A stretch of 64,000 nt of DNA from Acholoe squamosa (GCA_949317995.1 OX439044.1:23322733-23386732), one strand, 5' to 3'; shown: positions 43,013 through 53,722, counted from the stretch's first letter. The notes: generated from the sequence alone by a model not told the origin. Translations and numbers: made by a program.

Positions 43013-43677
43013 TGTCAACGAGTCCGTAAATGATGAATAAGGATGAATACAGACGAATCAGGAATCCAGTTTGGTATCCACTTTATTCATTGAAGTCCAC
43101 GAGGTATAGTTGGTGATACAGTATAAAGGTGCCCAACAGTGTCCAAGCCTAGCCCTTGAGCCAAGGGCTTTGGTCTCACGTGAGTGTGTGAGGTATGAAG
43201 TATGAAGGTGGAAAGATGAGTGAGCTGCTCCCTCCACAGGTATTTGTAGTAGGAGCCGCTCACCCAGCTCATCCTAAAAATAGTATCAAATATAGTAACT
43301 GGGGAACTCCAGTGCGGGTATGTAGGGGGCATCCCAAACATAGCACTGGGGTTCACGGAGTTCAGTATGGTTATAAATATAGCTGCTGGGAATTCCCGGT
43401 ATGCTGTGAGCTGCTCATGATCAATGGGCATGTCCTCCAGCAGGAGGAGTTGGTCTAAGCATTGTCTGCTAGGAATTTCCAGCATGCAGCGAGCTGCTTG
43501 TGATTGACGGCGTATCCTCCAGTGGGAGGAGGCGGGTCACTGAGTGCAGTTGACACCGCCAGCCTTTGGTCTTTGGTATGGTTTGGCTTGTGGGTAGACT
43601 CGGACACTGGGTTACATGGTAGAGTCAAGGTGAAAAATAAATATGATAAGTACAATACCTATAACGGTCTACTGACA
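43013..43677 (-). repeat. 5' LTR of the 22-kb retroelement
   Basis: 665 bp, TGTCAACGAG..CTACTGACA on the plus strand. It is almost identical to the other LTR. AATAAA (minus strand) is at 43082-43087, about 70 bases from the LTR end. The outer flank is ATAT (43678-43681). Confidence 0.95.
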
Positions 43678-43681
43678 ATAT

Positions 43682-44515
43682 GGCCATTTGCAAAATACAC
43701 ACTAGGACTGAGCATGGGAGGGACTTTCTGGCATGGTGACAAATCAACACTCAGGACTCAGCATGGGAAGGACTTTCTGGCATGGTGCCAAATCAGCACT
43801 CATGCAAAGGGACTGAGACATCATTTGGCCAAATTGCCAGATGAGCTCTCATGGAAAGTGACTGAGACATCATTTGGCCAAAGTTCCAGATGACCCCCTG
43901 GGTCGTGTGTAGAAGTGGCTGGCTGGCACATGCCAAATACACACTAGGACTGAGCATGGGAGGGACTTTCTGGCATTCCAGATGAGCCCCTGGGTCATGT
44001 CTAGAAGTGACTGGCTGGCACATGCCAAATACACACTAGGACTGAGCATATGAGTGACTTTCTGGCATGGTGCCAAATCAGCACTCATGCAAAGGGACTG
44101 AGACATCATTTGGCCAAAGTGCCAGATATGCCCATGGGCCGTGTGTATAAGTGGCAGGATGCCTGACATGCCAGATGAGCTCTCATCGAAAGGGACTGAG
44201 ACATCATTTGGCCAAAGTGTCAAACGGGCCCCTGGGTTGTGTGTAGAAGTGGTTGGATGGTTGGCCTGCCAGATGAGCTCTCATGGAAAGTGACTGAGAC
44301 CTCATTTGGCCAAAGTTCGAGATGAGCCCCTGGGTCGTGTCTAGAAGTGGCTGGCTGGCACATGCCAAATACACACTAGGACTGAGAATAGGAGTGACTT
44401 TCTGGTGCCAAATCAGCACTCATGCAAAGGGACTGAGACATCATTTGGCCAAATTGTCAGATAAGCCCCTGGGTCAGGTGTAGAAGTGGCTGGCTGGCAC
44501 ATGCACTAAGTCATG
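43682..44515. repeat. Complex tandem repeat, right of the element
   Basis: Continuation of the 21.0-21.7 kb array, then units of 60-170 bp reusing the phrases ACACACTAGGACTGAGCAT, GGAGGGACTTTCTGGCATGG, GGGACTGAGACATCATTTGG and GTCGTGTGTAGAAGTGGCTG. The blocks are shuffled rather than in simple head-to-tail order. Confidence 0.85.
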
Positions 44516-44750
44516 GTGAAAAAGCCCCATTTGGCTCAAATGAGGGCCAGAAACGAGGGCCAGACCCGAAAAATGAGTTTCCGTCTCATGGTAATTTGGG
44601 CACGTGGTCGACCTCTGCGCAGGTACCCGAAAATTTCCAGGGCCAGACTTTGCCAAATCACTCCTCTAACACCTCCCCCACTGTCAGACCTGGCCAGAGC
44701 TCTGGGCCCGACCACACCGAACCATGCCCTGAGTGTCAAATGGTAGGTTC

Positions 44751-44880
44751 CTCTGTGTGAGTAACGCCCGGTGAGTTCCTTGACAGAGGCTACTCTTGCA
44801 GAGCAGCTGCATATTTGGTTCCTGTCTGGCCCCCATTTACCCCGATTTTTTAGAAAAATTTTAGGTCGAAAAGGTCCATA
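44751..44880 (+). repeat. Dispersed repeat also present at 20205-20330 (inverted)
   Basis: From CTCTGTGTGAGTAACGC through TTGACAGAGGCTACTCTTGC, GAGCAGCTGCATATTTGG and CCCCCATTTACCCCGATTTT to TTTAGGTCGAAAA, it matches the reverse complement of the sequence downstream of the tRNA-Lys-like gene. It could be the body of a SINE or a segmental duplication across the array. Confidence 0.8.
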
Positions 44881-44884
44881 TAGA

Positions 44885-45745
44885 GAATGTACTGAAATGT
44901 TGATCCATAGATCAACTTTTCCACCAGTTTTGCAAATAGTGACTCATGCACCCAAAGTACCATAGACTTTGTGTTGGTCACCTGGTGTGTATACATGTAC
45001 TAGCCATGAAAGGGAGAGGGGATGGTTGATGCTGCGGATAATGACCTGGGTGAGTTCATTCAACAGGAATATAGGGTGGTTATGTTTATCTTTCACTTGC
45101 TTTTGGTTGCTTTTCGAGTTTCGAGTTTCATATGACCTGCAGTGGGCTGACTAGAGTGTATGGGGAATTAGGAGCTGGAATCCCATCTCTATGGAGGAAT
45201 CAAACAAAGAAACAGAGATAGCCACATCAGGTCTTATCATCCTTTGAAATTGCAAAGCATCTGCTTCTTCTTGAATTCTCCAGCCTATAAGGATGGGTAG
45301 AGAGGCAGGAACCTTCTCCCTCGTAGGGAGGCAGGACTCTTCTCGCTGTGAGTCCGCCCTCCTAGGGATCGAGGGGTAGAGAGATATGAGTCGTCTTCCT
45401 CTATGAGTTGACGTCTATGGATTGGTGGAGAGGCAGTGTTGCTCCTGTCCTTCTGATTCTTCCTACCTGAGGAAGAGAAAAATAGGACCCCCTTCTGATA
45501 TACGACTGAAAACTAGCGAGGCACAATACATTTTCATATTGGATGGGGCAGGGATTGAGAGATGTAGCCAAAAAACATATTAACAGTTTACCTGCACCGC
45601 TGAGTGTGGTGAAAACGGCCCCAATAGAGCCCTGCAGCAGTATAGGACTACCTGTGGAGTAGGGGACCGTGTTATAAATGGAGCAAGGGGACTTGGGACA
45701 TGGTCTATTATTCCAAATCTGTGCCTTGTCACATTGTTATCAGTT
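44885..45745. other. Non-coding region
   Basis: Contains loosely repeated GGTAGAGAGGCAGG / GTGGAGAGGCAG phrases at 45295-45445. No exon or domain was recognised. Confidence 0.35.
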
Positions 45746-45752
45746 AAACTTA

Positions 45753-45975
45753 GGGAGTGGTCATTATTTATCAACAGTGGGGGTGGTGGGTTTGAGGGGG
45801 GGCGTAAAATTTTCAGAACTCTCCTGAGGGGGGGGCTAAAAAAATTTTGACCCCTCTTGAGGGAGGGGCTAAAAAAATTCACCCTCTTTTAAACAATAAG
45901 CCCGCACACTACTATAGATCAAAGAGGGGCGCGAAAACTCTCCGCGCCTCCGGTGGGGGGGGGCGCAAAAACTAG
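45753..45975. mobile_element. MITE family C, one-ended copy
   Basis: Starts with the family terminus GGGAGTGGTCATTATTTATC and runs in the opposite internal orientation to 17615-17925 (GTTTGAGGGGGGGCGTAAAA, then CCCCTCTTGAGGG). The far terminus is missing. Confidence 0.75.
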
Positions 45976-46124
45976 AATAGATATCAGCATAGTGTTTCAT
46001 TGCCTTGCAGACATGTTAACCTTTCTACTGATGAGTAGCACAATTTTTTCAAATAGGGGTAAACGCCCTACACTGCATATTGACGACCCGTCTCCCTGAC
46101 CTGTATATTGTCCACCCTGACCAG

Positions 46125-46227
46125 GCTGACCGACGACCTCTGAGCTTCCCTTTCCGGTTGGCCAAGGCCCTGGACCCGACCATTTACAGAAATGTTGAGT
46201 TTGATGCCTGGCTCTACAGTAAGAGAG
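46125..46227 (+). CDS. OTUD4/ALG13-like gene, exon a (pre-Tudor linker)
   Basis: The acceptor is the CAG ending at 46124, after a pyrimidine-rich tract, and the donor is GTGAGT at 46228. It encodes PLSFPFRLAKALDPTIYRNV and a following EFDAWLYSKR. This is close to the segment between the OTU domain and the Tudor domain in animal OTUD4/ALG13 proteins (family pattern LP.K..KALDPEIYRN.E.D.W..S). It ends in phase 1 and joins exon b perfectly. OTUD4-type proteins are deubiquitinase-fold, RNA-binding cytoplasmic proteins, while ALG13 isoforms also carry a glycosyltransferase part. The OTU exons are not seen in the window, so which paralogue this is cannot be decided. Confidence 0.75.
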
Positions 46228-46490
46228 GTGAGTTCATGCACCTACTGTGCACCAACGGGACACATCAATCTTGAAAATGTTATTTTGAGTTGACTGACAG
46301 ATTTCTTGTAGAGAATTCCTGAGCTAAATGGGTTAAACGTTTTCAATTCTGTTGAATTAGTCAATAATAAGTTTGTAGTTACTTTACCTTGACCTTGGAA
46401 AATGTGCTATCATAATAGAAAATGTGATGTATGTTTTTCAAACTGTTGACGTACTTTGATATATACCCTTGTGTTTTCCCACATCTGCAG

Positions 46491-46540
46491 TACAAAATGA
46501 CTGGCCACGCCCACCATTTCTACCAGGTGACAAATGTCAG
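46491..46540 (+). CDS. OTUD4/ALG13-like gene, exon b
   Basis: A 50-base exon between TTTTCCCACATCTGCAG and GTAGGC. Joined in phase to exon a it reads VQNDWPRPPFLPGDKCQ, corresponding to the family's YYLGDKCQV entry into the Tudor domain. It ends in phase 0, exactly as needed for exon c. Confidence 0.75.
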
Positions 46541-46665
46541 GTAGGCCAGTTATATTAAATGACCTATTCCTCCATGCTGACAAACTGTAAAGGAATACCA
46601 TGCAATCAAATAACAAAAATGTAAAAGATGTTTTTTTTTGTTTTTTTTGTGGTGCGAATAAGTTT

Positions 46666-48577
46666 CAGGGTGTCCGGCGATCCTACTTTTTTCTATTATT
46701 TTATGATTTTGCTATTTTTCCTACTTTTTCTCCAGAATACCTACTTTTTCCTACTTTTTCATTTTGCTTTGGCTTGTGCAATATAAAAATACCATTAGTT
46801 TCTCTAAGGCACATCTTGCTTGTTTCATACATGTTTATAGTAACTTATGTCAAGTGAAATCAACCCTCAAGTCTTAATGTGTAGGCTATTATAGTTCCCA
46901 ATGAGGTACCTGAGGGAACTTATCACAGGCAATTATTAAGGAGTACCTGATTTTATTACCAAAACAATGGCATGTGAACGATTTTCCTCCTCTTTATATG
47001 TTTTATCCATTTAGTCTCGTACTAGCTAGTAACATTACTTTGGGTAGAAAGCAAATTCTGTAATACCACTTGCATTATTATCTGGTACTCAAATTTTGCT
47101 ATGTTTGTCATGCTTCTTTAGTATTGCAAGAAACTGAGTACTGGAGTTGTAGCGCTACTATATTTTGCCTCCACATGGTTTATGAATAGTGCAGTATTTA
47201 TCAGTCACATCTTCATTAAGGATTCAGAGATATTGGCTTGTGGAATGAAAGAGCCAATTCTGACACCACTGGTGTATCAATTGATGTTTGGTTATGCTAA
47301 AGTTAGTTGTGTGGTGATGGTCAGGAATGACTTGGTGGACATATATGCTTTGAGCATTAGAACTAATATTATACTAATGTTTCACTCATAAACCCTTTAG
47401 CAGAATACATACAAACACCTGACTGATAGTGATCAGGGAGGTAATACCAAAAGGTGGCTACATGAAATGTCAATAAGAGACACTTTGAAAAGAAAAGTGC
47501 TAGTGCAGCAGCTAGTGCATCTGTATCAGATGGTGCTGAACCAACCATACGTGACAAAAGAGTACTCAGTGCAAGCACCTCTGCTAAGCCTAGTTCAATA
47601 ATGGTGCAGACAGCTTCCAGCAAGAACAGACTGCCATTTGTCAACAAACCGTTACAAGTCGATGTTGTAATGAACACTGAATCCAGAGAAGTTCTTTGAT
47701 CCTTGTTTATTGCATGATGACAGAGTGTACATATAGGTGGTAACAATACACTTGCCAGCCTGCAGGCTCTGCCCCTAAGCTCCTAGCTCAACCTGTCGTA
47801 GGTCCTAGATACTAGGGAGGTTGTATGTGGGATAATGTAGGTAGAAAAGATGATTGCTGGGGGCTGCTCACCGGTCTTATATACCTAGGTGAGCAGCTCA
47901 CAGGGTGATGAAATGTACCGGTAGGAGCAGGTCAGATCTGGTTAGATCTGGTTGGGTCTGGTCAGATCTGACGCGTCGCCATACCTGGTAATGATTCTCT
48001 TTATAAGTGGACCAATCAGGATGAAGGGAGATCATGGAATTTCCCTGCATCCTAGAAATGCGTCCACAGGTATGTCGGTATGTTGTGATACTCCCAGTGA
48101 GTCAGTGCCCAGAAATGGGATGGGTCCGGCTCTCACAACATCCTGGTATGGGTGATGTAAGAGCAGCTCACTGGGGGGGGGGGAATGAGCTTTGAGCAGG
48201 TTCTGAGCGCGTGTGGCGAAGTATTTGATAAATGTGTAAAATAATGAATAATACCCAGAATGGTCCATTGACACATTGGTGAAATCCTATGGGCCCACAA
48301 AGTATGTGAGAGCACCTTAAGCTTTTGGTCTTGTGAAGGATTGTCTGACTTATTTAAGAGAATGTTTCCCTGTGAGAGTGATACTGTGACATACCCTCTA
48401 AATATGTTCTGGAATATTATCCTAATAGATTCTACATATAAGCTTATCAATTCGGAGGATAAATAGTTTTGTTACACATGCATTGTTTATCCTACACATG
48501 TCCTATTTTTTCTTATGTTTTCCTTCTTTTGTCCTACTTTAGTCCTACTTTTTCAAAGGGGTCTTCCGGACACCCTG
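46666..48577. mobile_element. hAT-like DNA transposon remnant in the intron
   Basis: The inverted ends are CAGGGTGTCCGG and CCGGACACCCTG, a hAT-type terminus. Both flanks read AAGTTT (46660-46665 and 48578-48583), a target duplication of at least 6 bp; hAT normally makes 8. Subterminal CCTACTTTTTC repeats occur at both ends. A plus-strand frame at about 47482-47638 (Ser/Ala-rich, then KNRLPF) may be a remnant of a transposase N-terminus. About 640 bp is a later solo-LTR insertion. It sits between exons b and c of the OTUD4/ALG13-like gene. Confidence 0.7.
47639..48273. repeat. Solo LTR nested in the hAT remnant
   Basis: 635 bp beginning TGTCAACAAACCG and ending GGTCCATTGACA, flanked by a 4-bp duplication CATT (47635-47638 and 48274-48277). 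Length, termini, the 4-bp target and details such as AATCCAG, TTTATTGCATG and AATAATACCCAGAATGGTC parallel the LTR of the 22-kb element. It is probably a related but older family member reduced by LTR-LTR recombination. Confidence 0.75.
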
Positions 48578-48599
48578 AAGTTTTAAAAAAGATGGAAAT

Positions 48600-49220
48600 T
48601 TTGTATATAAGAGGCAGAATTACTTAATGATTTTTTTAATGAATTTGTAGTGCCATTAAAGGAGGAGATGTAGGGGTCTTGCAGGAAAAGGTATTTCATT
48701 CCGAAGTTTTGTAAATTTTCAGAAATTGTCAATATTGTACAGACTCAGTTGGTTGGTAGCCATAAGACGCTTTTTGCCTCCAATGGTGAAGGTATATGAT
48801 GTTGATCCATGTATCAACTTTCCCACCTTTTTTTGGCAATGTGGTATGAATAGCGCAGTTTTGGAGGGAGTTATGGGAATAGTGGCTTGGTGGTGCAAAT
48901 AACCTGGGTGAGTGAGTGGTGATGCAACAGGATGAAAGCACAACTCATGGGAGCCAATCACAGGCTTTTCACTTTTTGAGTTATCAGCAATTTACATTGC
49001 TGCACTATATTTTCAAGCCACTTGTAAGTTTTTGTAGATTTGGGCACAAATTTGATGGGCTGGATCCAAACATTTTTTACATTTTTTTCACATAAATGCC
49101 AGAAACTCCTTACCATAAAATGCCCAGAAATTTAGGATACAGCCAAAACAGTAATGGTGTTTTTAGGCTTCATGGTAAATTTTATTATGAGTACAAATTA
49201 CAAGATGACCATCTCTTCCT
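48600..49220. other. Intron between exons b and c (3' part)
   Basis: Unremarkable AT-rich sequence. The acceptor for exon c (CATCTCTTCCTCAG) ends it. Confidence 0.5.
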
Positions 49221-49223
49221 CAG

Positions 49224-49360
49224 GTTACCCTTGACTCTCTGCCAGAGTCTGCAGGGGGCGCTGCAGATGGCGTCACATGTCGGCTGTACTACGCACACAT
49301 CCAGGAGCTCAGTCCTGATAAGGGACCTGTCTCTGTCTTTGTGCCTGAACTGGGAGAAAT
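49224..49360 (+). CDS. OTUD4/ALG13-like gene, exon c (Tudor domain)
   Basis: The acceptor is CTCTTCCTCAG and the donor is GTAAGT at 49361. In phase with exon b it encodes VTLDSLPE.. then the Tudor core CRLYYAHIQELSPDKGPVSV and FVPELGEM. The family pattern is KCQV......YYNAHIQEV....VTVFIEELAEK, which covers the methyl-ligand-binding barrel seen in OTUD4/ALG13. It ends in phase 2 (AT|). No following exon (expected to encode a KH.VPL.NLKP-like motif) was found with a credible acceptor before the window's next candidates at 53 kb. The 3' end of this exon is the template for a downstream tandem array. Confidence 0.82.
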
Positions 49361-49612
49361 GTAAGTTAACCAGTCCTGATAAGGGACCTGCCTCTGTCAT
49401 TCTGCCTGAACTGGAAGAAACATAAGTTAAAACAGTCCTGATAAGGGACCTGTCTCTGTCTTTGTGCCTGAACTGGGAGAAATGTGAGTTAACCAGTCCT
49501 GATAAGGGACCTGTCTATCATTGTGCCAGAACTGGGAGAAAAGTAAGTGATACAGTCCTGATAAGGGACCTGTAACTGTCTTTGTGCCTGAACTGCATGG
49601 GAGAAATATGAG
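49310..49612 (+). repeat. Exon-derived tandem array with repeated splice donors
   Basis: The last 51 bases of exon c plus its donor, a unit of about 61 bp starting CAGTCCTGATAAGGGACCTG, recur at 49310, 49371, 49433, 49494 and 49553. GT donors survive at 49361 (GTAAGT), 49484 (GTGAGT) and 49543 (GTAAGT). Two copies have lost the GT (CATAAGT, TATGAGT). Each added unit shifts the frame by about one base. Confidence 0.88.
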
Positions 49613-49724
49613 TTAAAACGACCTGACAGGCCCTATATGTTCTAGCGGAACGGGGCCGGAAAAACAGTTACTAATCCTGATGATGGCGCATTTATGCATC
49701 ACTGGTCAGAATGATGCACTAATC

Positions 49725-50003
49725 GGCAGTCCCCCCCCTCGCGTGGGGAATTGATCTATAGTAGCGCACAGGCCTTTTTGCTAAATAATGACCACCCAGC
49801 GTGGGGAATTGATCTTTATTAGCACACAGGCTTTTTTTGCTAAAAAGAGGGTAATTTCTTTTAGCCCCACCCCCACTCCTCAAGAGGGGTCAACATTTTT
49901 TATAGCCCCCCCCCGTCGGGAGGGGTCTGAAATTTGCACGCCCACCCCTCCTCGAACCCACCACCAACCACCCCACCCCCGTTGATAAATAATGACCACT
50001 CCC
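49725..50003. mobile_element. MITE family C, rearranged copy
   Basis: The right terminus GATAAATAATGACCACTCCC is intact. The left part contains a duplicated GCGTGGGGAATTGATCT block (49741 and 49799) and no clean left terminus. Confidence 0.7.
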
Positions 50004-50009
50004 TAAGGG

Positions 50010-51505
50010 CAGTTTAAGTTTAAGGGTGCAAATGCAACGATAGAAGCAGGGATAGAAAGGTTTAGGAAGTGGCTGGAAGAGTGTAATAAGGAAAACAATA
50101 ATTTTGATAAGAGTATGGAGAAATTCAAGAAGACATTTCCCTGCACTGACTCCATAGCCTGAGCTGGTATACAGATCCACCCTCCCTTGTTAAGTATGTG
50201 GGTAAAGGTGACCAGTGATGCGTTAAATAAGTGCAGGGAGGGTGGGAGGAGTTTGGCAGACTTCATCAATAAGTCTATGTGAAGTAAACACCTTCCTGGC
50301 CCCTTCTAGAAAAACCCTCCTCCAAGCCAATGAGCCTTCTTGGCCTTCTATACCTGTGGAATGTTTGTGTTTTAGGTAAATCCATTTGCTCATCGAATCA
50401 TTATAATTTTTTTGGAGAACTCAAACCAATCCCTCTGGAATGCAGCCTGGGTATTCTCACTTTGATAGCTACAATTTGAATTTCAATGCTAGCTACATTG
50501 AGTCCAAAAATTATCCTCCCCAATACCAACGTTCATGTAATTATCCTTTTTTAGCTGAGCTAAATGGTGATTTCATTAACCCTGAGACCTGGCCCTGAGA
50601 TTGGCATAACTTTAACAAATTCTTAAATCTCGGGAAATGTGTAAGGTTCAGCCCCAACTCAAGCTTATCATATGAGATGTATCTGAGACCAAACTAAGAA
50701 TTATTCAATAGATTTAACTCCTGTATTGGGTGTTCTCCTAACTTTGATTCTATTTTAAGGTGCACAAGAGATGACATCCAAGCGTATAAGCCGCTCCTTA
50801 TACTCTAGGTATTACGGCTGCAATGTCTAGAGGGCAAGATATAACAAGGAATTGGGCAGCCCTGACAGTGGGGTGTAATGGAATGTCCTTTTTGTGATGG
50901 TCCACCTGTTACAGGATAGGTCTCGTTTATCACCAGATAGGAGGGTGGAGTCCCATAATTCTGTATACAAAGGAGGTGAAATCATAAGGCGTGGAGCTAG
51001 GTCAGAACTATACGCGCAGCCACACCAAACACTGAATATCAGCTCTGTGTCCAGGGGCTCAAGTACTGTTGTATAAGATGAAAGATGGCTACCATCATAC
51101 CCATGTTCCTCATATTGGTATAAGGCTTTGCACTTTTTAACTTTATGATTCACCTTTTGGCATGCAGCTACCTTAGAAATGCAGCATTTCAAGACCAGTG
51201 CTTATTTCAATAACTCAATTGTGAGTTTTCAATTTTCAATACCTCTATAGATCCTTTTTACATTCTGTATAACTTTTTCCCCCTATTAAAATTTGATGCT
51301 CTGGTTGTTATTAAATATGTTGGTGATCATGTATCTGATGAGTTTCCTGTTTACTTCGTTAGACTGTCATTACTGGGATCCTCTCCTCCCTCCCCACATG
51401 CTTCCTATTTGTACTACAAGTGCGATGTATATTTTTGCAGTAGGCCGTGACCACTCACCCTGCACTCAGTTTGGGAGATACATGTAACACGATCTGCAAA
51501 AGGGG
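50010..51505. other. No gene recognised
   Basis: Intronic or intergenic. Open frames on the minus strand at 50003-50269 and 50827-51192 show no domain. No splice-bounded exon could be linked to the OTUD4/ALG13-like gene. Confidence 0.35.
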
Positions 51506-51511
51506 CCCTTA

Positions 51512-51740
51512 GGGAGTGGTCATTATTTATCAACAGGGGGGTGGTTTTTCGTGCGGACGCCCCCTCCCCCTTCGGCGACTGTCACTTTTTTTTTTGTGCC
51601 CCCCCAGAGGCGCCCCTCTTAGTTTATTAGTAGCACGCTGGCTTTTTTGCTAAAAAGAGGGTACATTTTTTTAGGCCCCCCCCAAGAGGGGTCCAAATAT
51701 TTTAGCCCCCCCCTCGGGAGGGGTCTGAATTTTTTAGAGA
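51512..51740. mobile_element. MITE family C, left half
   Basis: Left terminus GGGAGTGGTCATTATTTATC, then C-rich blocks and GGCTTTTTTGCTAAAAAGAG. It breaks off near 51740 without a right terminus. Confidence 0.75.
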
Positions 51741-51744
51741 GGGA

Positions 51745-52257
51745 CACAACCTGAGTACCTGCCCCCAGATTACACAGCCCACAGTCGGGTCAATACATAT
51801 TCACCTCAACCACACCCATAACCCACACCCCCCATGCTGTATACCCAAACAAACATTCCCAGCCACCAAAACCTGTGTATATGCACCCCCGTGTCCCTCA
51901 TCTTACTTGCCCACTCCTTGCACTGCTTCTATGATGCTATTATTAACAGGGTGGGGGAGGGTATGTGAAGTAGGCCGCATCGGGCCAAGGCAGGTATTAA
52001 AGGGGTCAATCGTGGTCCTCAGCCACACATCTAGCCATAAGTAAGGCTAGCCTTGGTACCAGCCATACCACACCTACAGATAGCCTGCACCTGCTCCTGC
52101 CCCTGGACAGCACCCTATCTCTTCTCACCTGTTGTACCTGGGACATTCTAGAGGTGGGTAGAGAGCCATCTATTAATAGGACCCAATCAGCCCCTCCCAC
52201 TTCTGTTCCAACTAACAGTTCCTTCCTGTTCTTATAGGTTAGATCCCACCCCTTAAC
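51745..52257. other. No gene recognised
   Basis: C-rich, simple-sequence-like DNA leading up to the MITE family B copy. Confidence 0.35.
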
Positions 52258-52553
52258 TTGGTCCGTTCGACCCCTGGCCAAACTGACGTGCGTAAGTTAC
52301 TTGCGTAACCTGCCGGGTTATCGGATTGGCTACCAGTCTGTGACATCATAAATGGGTCAGGGCAGGTTGTTGAGTAAGTTACAGAGCCTCAGACCTCTGT
52401 TTGTATCCCACAGTGCACCATTCCTATGCTACAAACAGATGTCACATGACTTCCTGTGACACATGTGTCTGGGTCTGGCCTTACTCAAGTAAACCCAGTT
52501 GGTAATTGGAGCGGAACTCCGTAAGTTACGAAGCCAGGGGTCGAACGTACCGA
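52258..52553. mobile_element. MITE family B, 296 bp, copy 2
   Basis: Inverted full-length match to 14623-14918. Ends are TTGGTCCGTTCGACCCCTGG and CAGGGGTCGAACGTACCGA. There is no ORF. Confidence 0.88.
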
Positions 52554-53143
52554 CTGTCCCTGCCCTTCTCCTACTCCCAGTTCTTTTGGCCGAAATAGCT
52601 GCCTGCTTACAGGCAGGATTCAACATGTATACAAGTCTATAGTGGCACAAACACATGGCTATTCTAAACTAAGTACTCAATGTCACTTCCTGGAAATTGT
52701 CCCTCCTATTCACAAACATGTACTCTTCCTGTACAGCAACTTAAAGTGGATGAAGCATGAAATATTTCCAATAAATCAGACATGTTTATGTTCAGAGTGC
52801 AGTCTCCAACATGGGAGGCCATGCTGTTTACTGAGGAAAGCAGTTTTAGAAACGACCGGGATTATAAATTGCTGTGTGTATTTCAAGTGCTTTGTGCATT
52901 GAGAACATTTGGATTTGTATTGAGGGAAGTGTTGGTGGAAGCATTTGACCTGACAGTAAGTACTTCTGTGAGAACTGGGCACTCAACCAATCTGGCAGAG
53001 TAGATAGACTACCAACAGACACCTTTGGTCTCTGAGGTTCTCTCAGAGTGTCTACGGAGTACCAGTTCTTGTGCTACACCTTCAGTACACATTAAGCCCT
53101 GTTGATCCCTCCTCTCCCCTTCCTCCCATGTGTCCTCACCCAG

Positions 53144-53184
53144 TGCCTCCAGGTGTCTACCCCCATGTGCTACCATCCAGCATG
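53144..53184 (+). CDS. Candidate exon, Pro-rich
   Basis: A 41-base interval between a long pyrimidine tract ending CCTCACCCAG and a consensus donor GTGAGT. One frame reads PPGVYPHVLPSSM, which would suit the Pro/Tyr-rich region downstream of the Tudor domain in OTUD4/ALG13, but homology at this length cannot be shown and the phase relative to exon c is unresolved. Confidence 0.4.
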
Positions 53185-53218
53185 GTGAGTGTGTAACTGT
53201 GTGAATTGTTTCCTACAG

Positions 53219-53277
53219 GAGGACGGTATCCTACAGCAGCCTACGTCCCTTACCCAAGCCCTACAATAGCGGCCCAG
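53219..53277 (+). CDS. Candidate exon, Pro/Tyr-rich
   Basis: A 59-base interval between TTGTTTCCTACAG and a perfect GTAAGT. The most protein-like frame reads GRYPTAAYVPYPSPTIAAQ. This would also fit a low-complexity tail of an RNA-binding protein. The frame does not agree with the PPGVYPH frame of the preceding candidate, so at least one choice is wrong. Confidence 0.42.
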
Positions 53278-53722
53278 GTAAGTCACTATTTATTAGTGAG
53301 GTTCGACCTTGGGTCTACTTCTAAGTTTTACTGTACATGTTTTCGCTGAAGGTTTTTGTGGAAATGTTGACCTTGAGTTGACCATTGTAAATTGCTTTAG
53401 AGTAATTTGCAATGGTGTTGTATACACATTGATGTTAAATTGACCATGACAAAGAACTAAAGACTAACTTGGAAATCGCAATGGTGGATAATGCATATTA
53501 CCATGGAAAAAATTGGAAATCGTACAGGTATTGTGTAGTGTTGGTCAGTTTATGGTAGGTCTACCCACAGCTTTTGGCGCCTGTCTTTCTTGATAAACAA
53601 TTTCGTTCCGGTCTGTTGATTTTGGCCTGTTCAAGCACCCCTCTCAGCATTTCTCATTTGTTTCTAGCTTGTAGTCTATCCACCTTTTTTCACTGTTTAT
53701 GTCCAAGTGAAAAATTGCTAGG

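Larger units (their letters stand above)
21704..43677 (-). mobile_element. 22-kb env-bearing Ty3/gypsy-type retroelement
   Basis: Bounded by two LTRs with TG..CA ends and a 4-bp target duplication ATAT (21700-21703 and 43678-43681). Order on the coding (minus) strand: 5' LTR, primer site, leader ORF of 71 codons, overlapping leader ORF of about 360 codons, gag, pol (PR-RT-RH-IN), a foldback-type insertion, a 178-codon ORF, an envelope-like ORF of 921 codons, a 245-codon ORF, polypurine tract, 3' LTR. Domain order with integrase last is Ty3/gypsy (Metaviridae). An env makes it errantivirus- or retrovirus-like. Without the roughly 4.8-kb insertion it would still be about 17 kb, long for the group. 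Pol has one nonsense codon in integrase, so this copy is probably not autonomous. Confidence 0.95.

Noticed and set aside
49096..49425. Plus-strand ORF of 109 residues over exon c
   Set aside because: It is in a different frame from the Tudor reading and ignores good splice sites; the repeat array creates its tail.
52642..52780. Possible next OTUD4/ALG13-like exon (a frame reads KHVLFLYSNLK)
   Set aside because: The resemblance to KH.VPL.NLK is short, and no pyrimidine tract or acceptor in the right phase precedes it.
53144..53277. Joining the two 53-kb candidate exons into one protein
   Set aside because: The frames that look protein-like do not match in phase, so no joined product is claimed.
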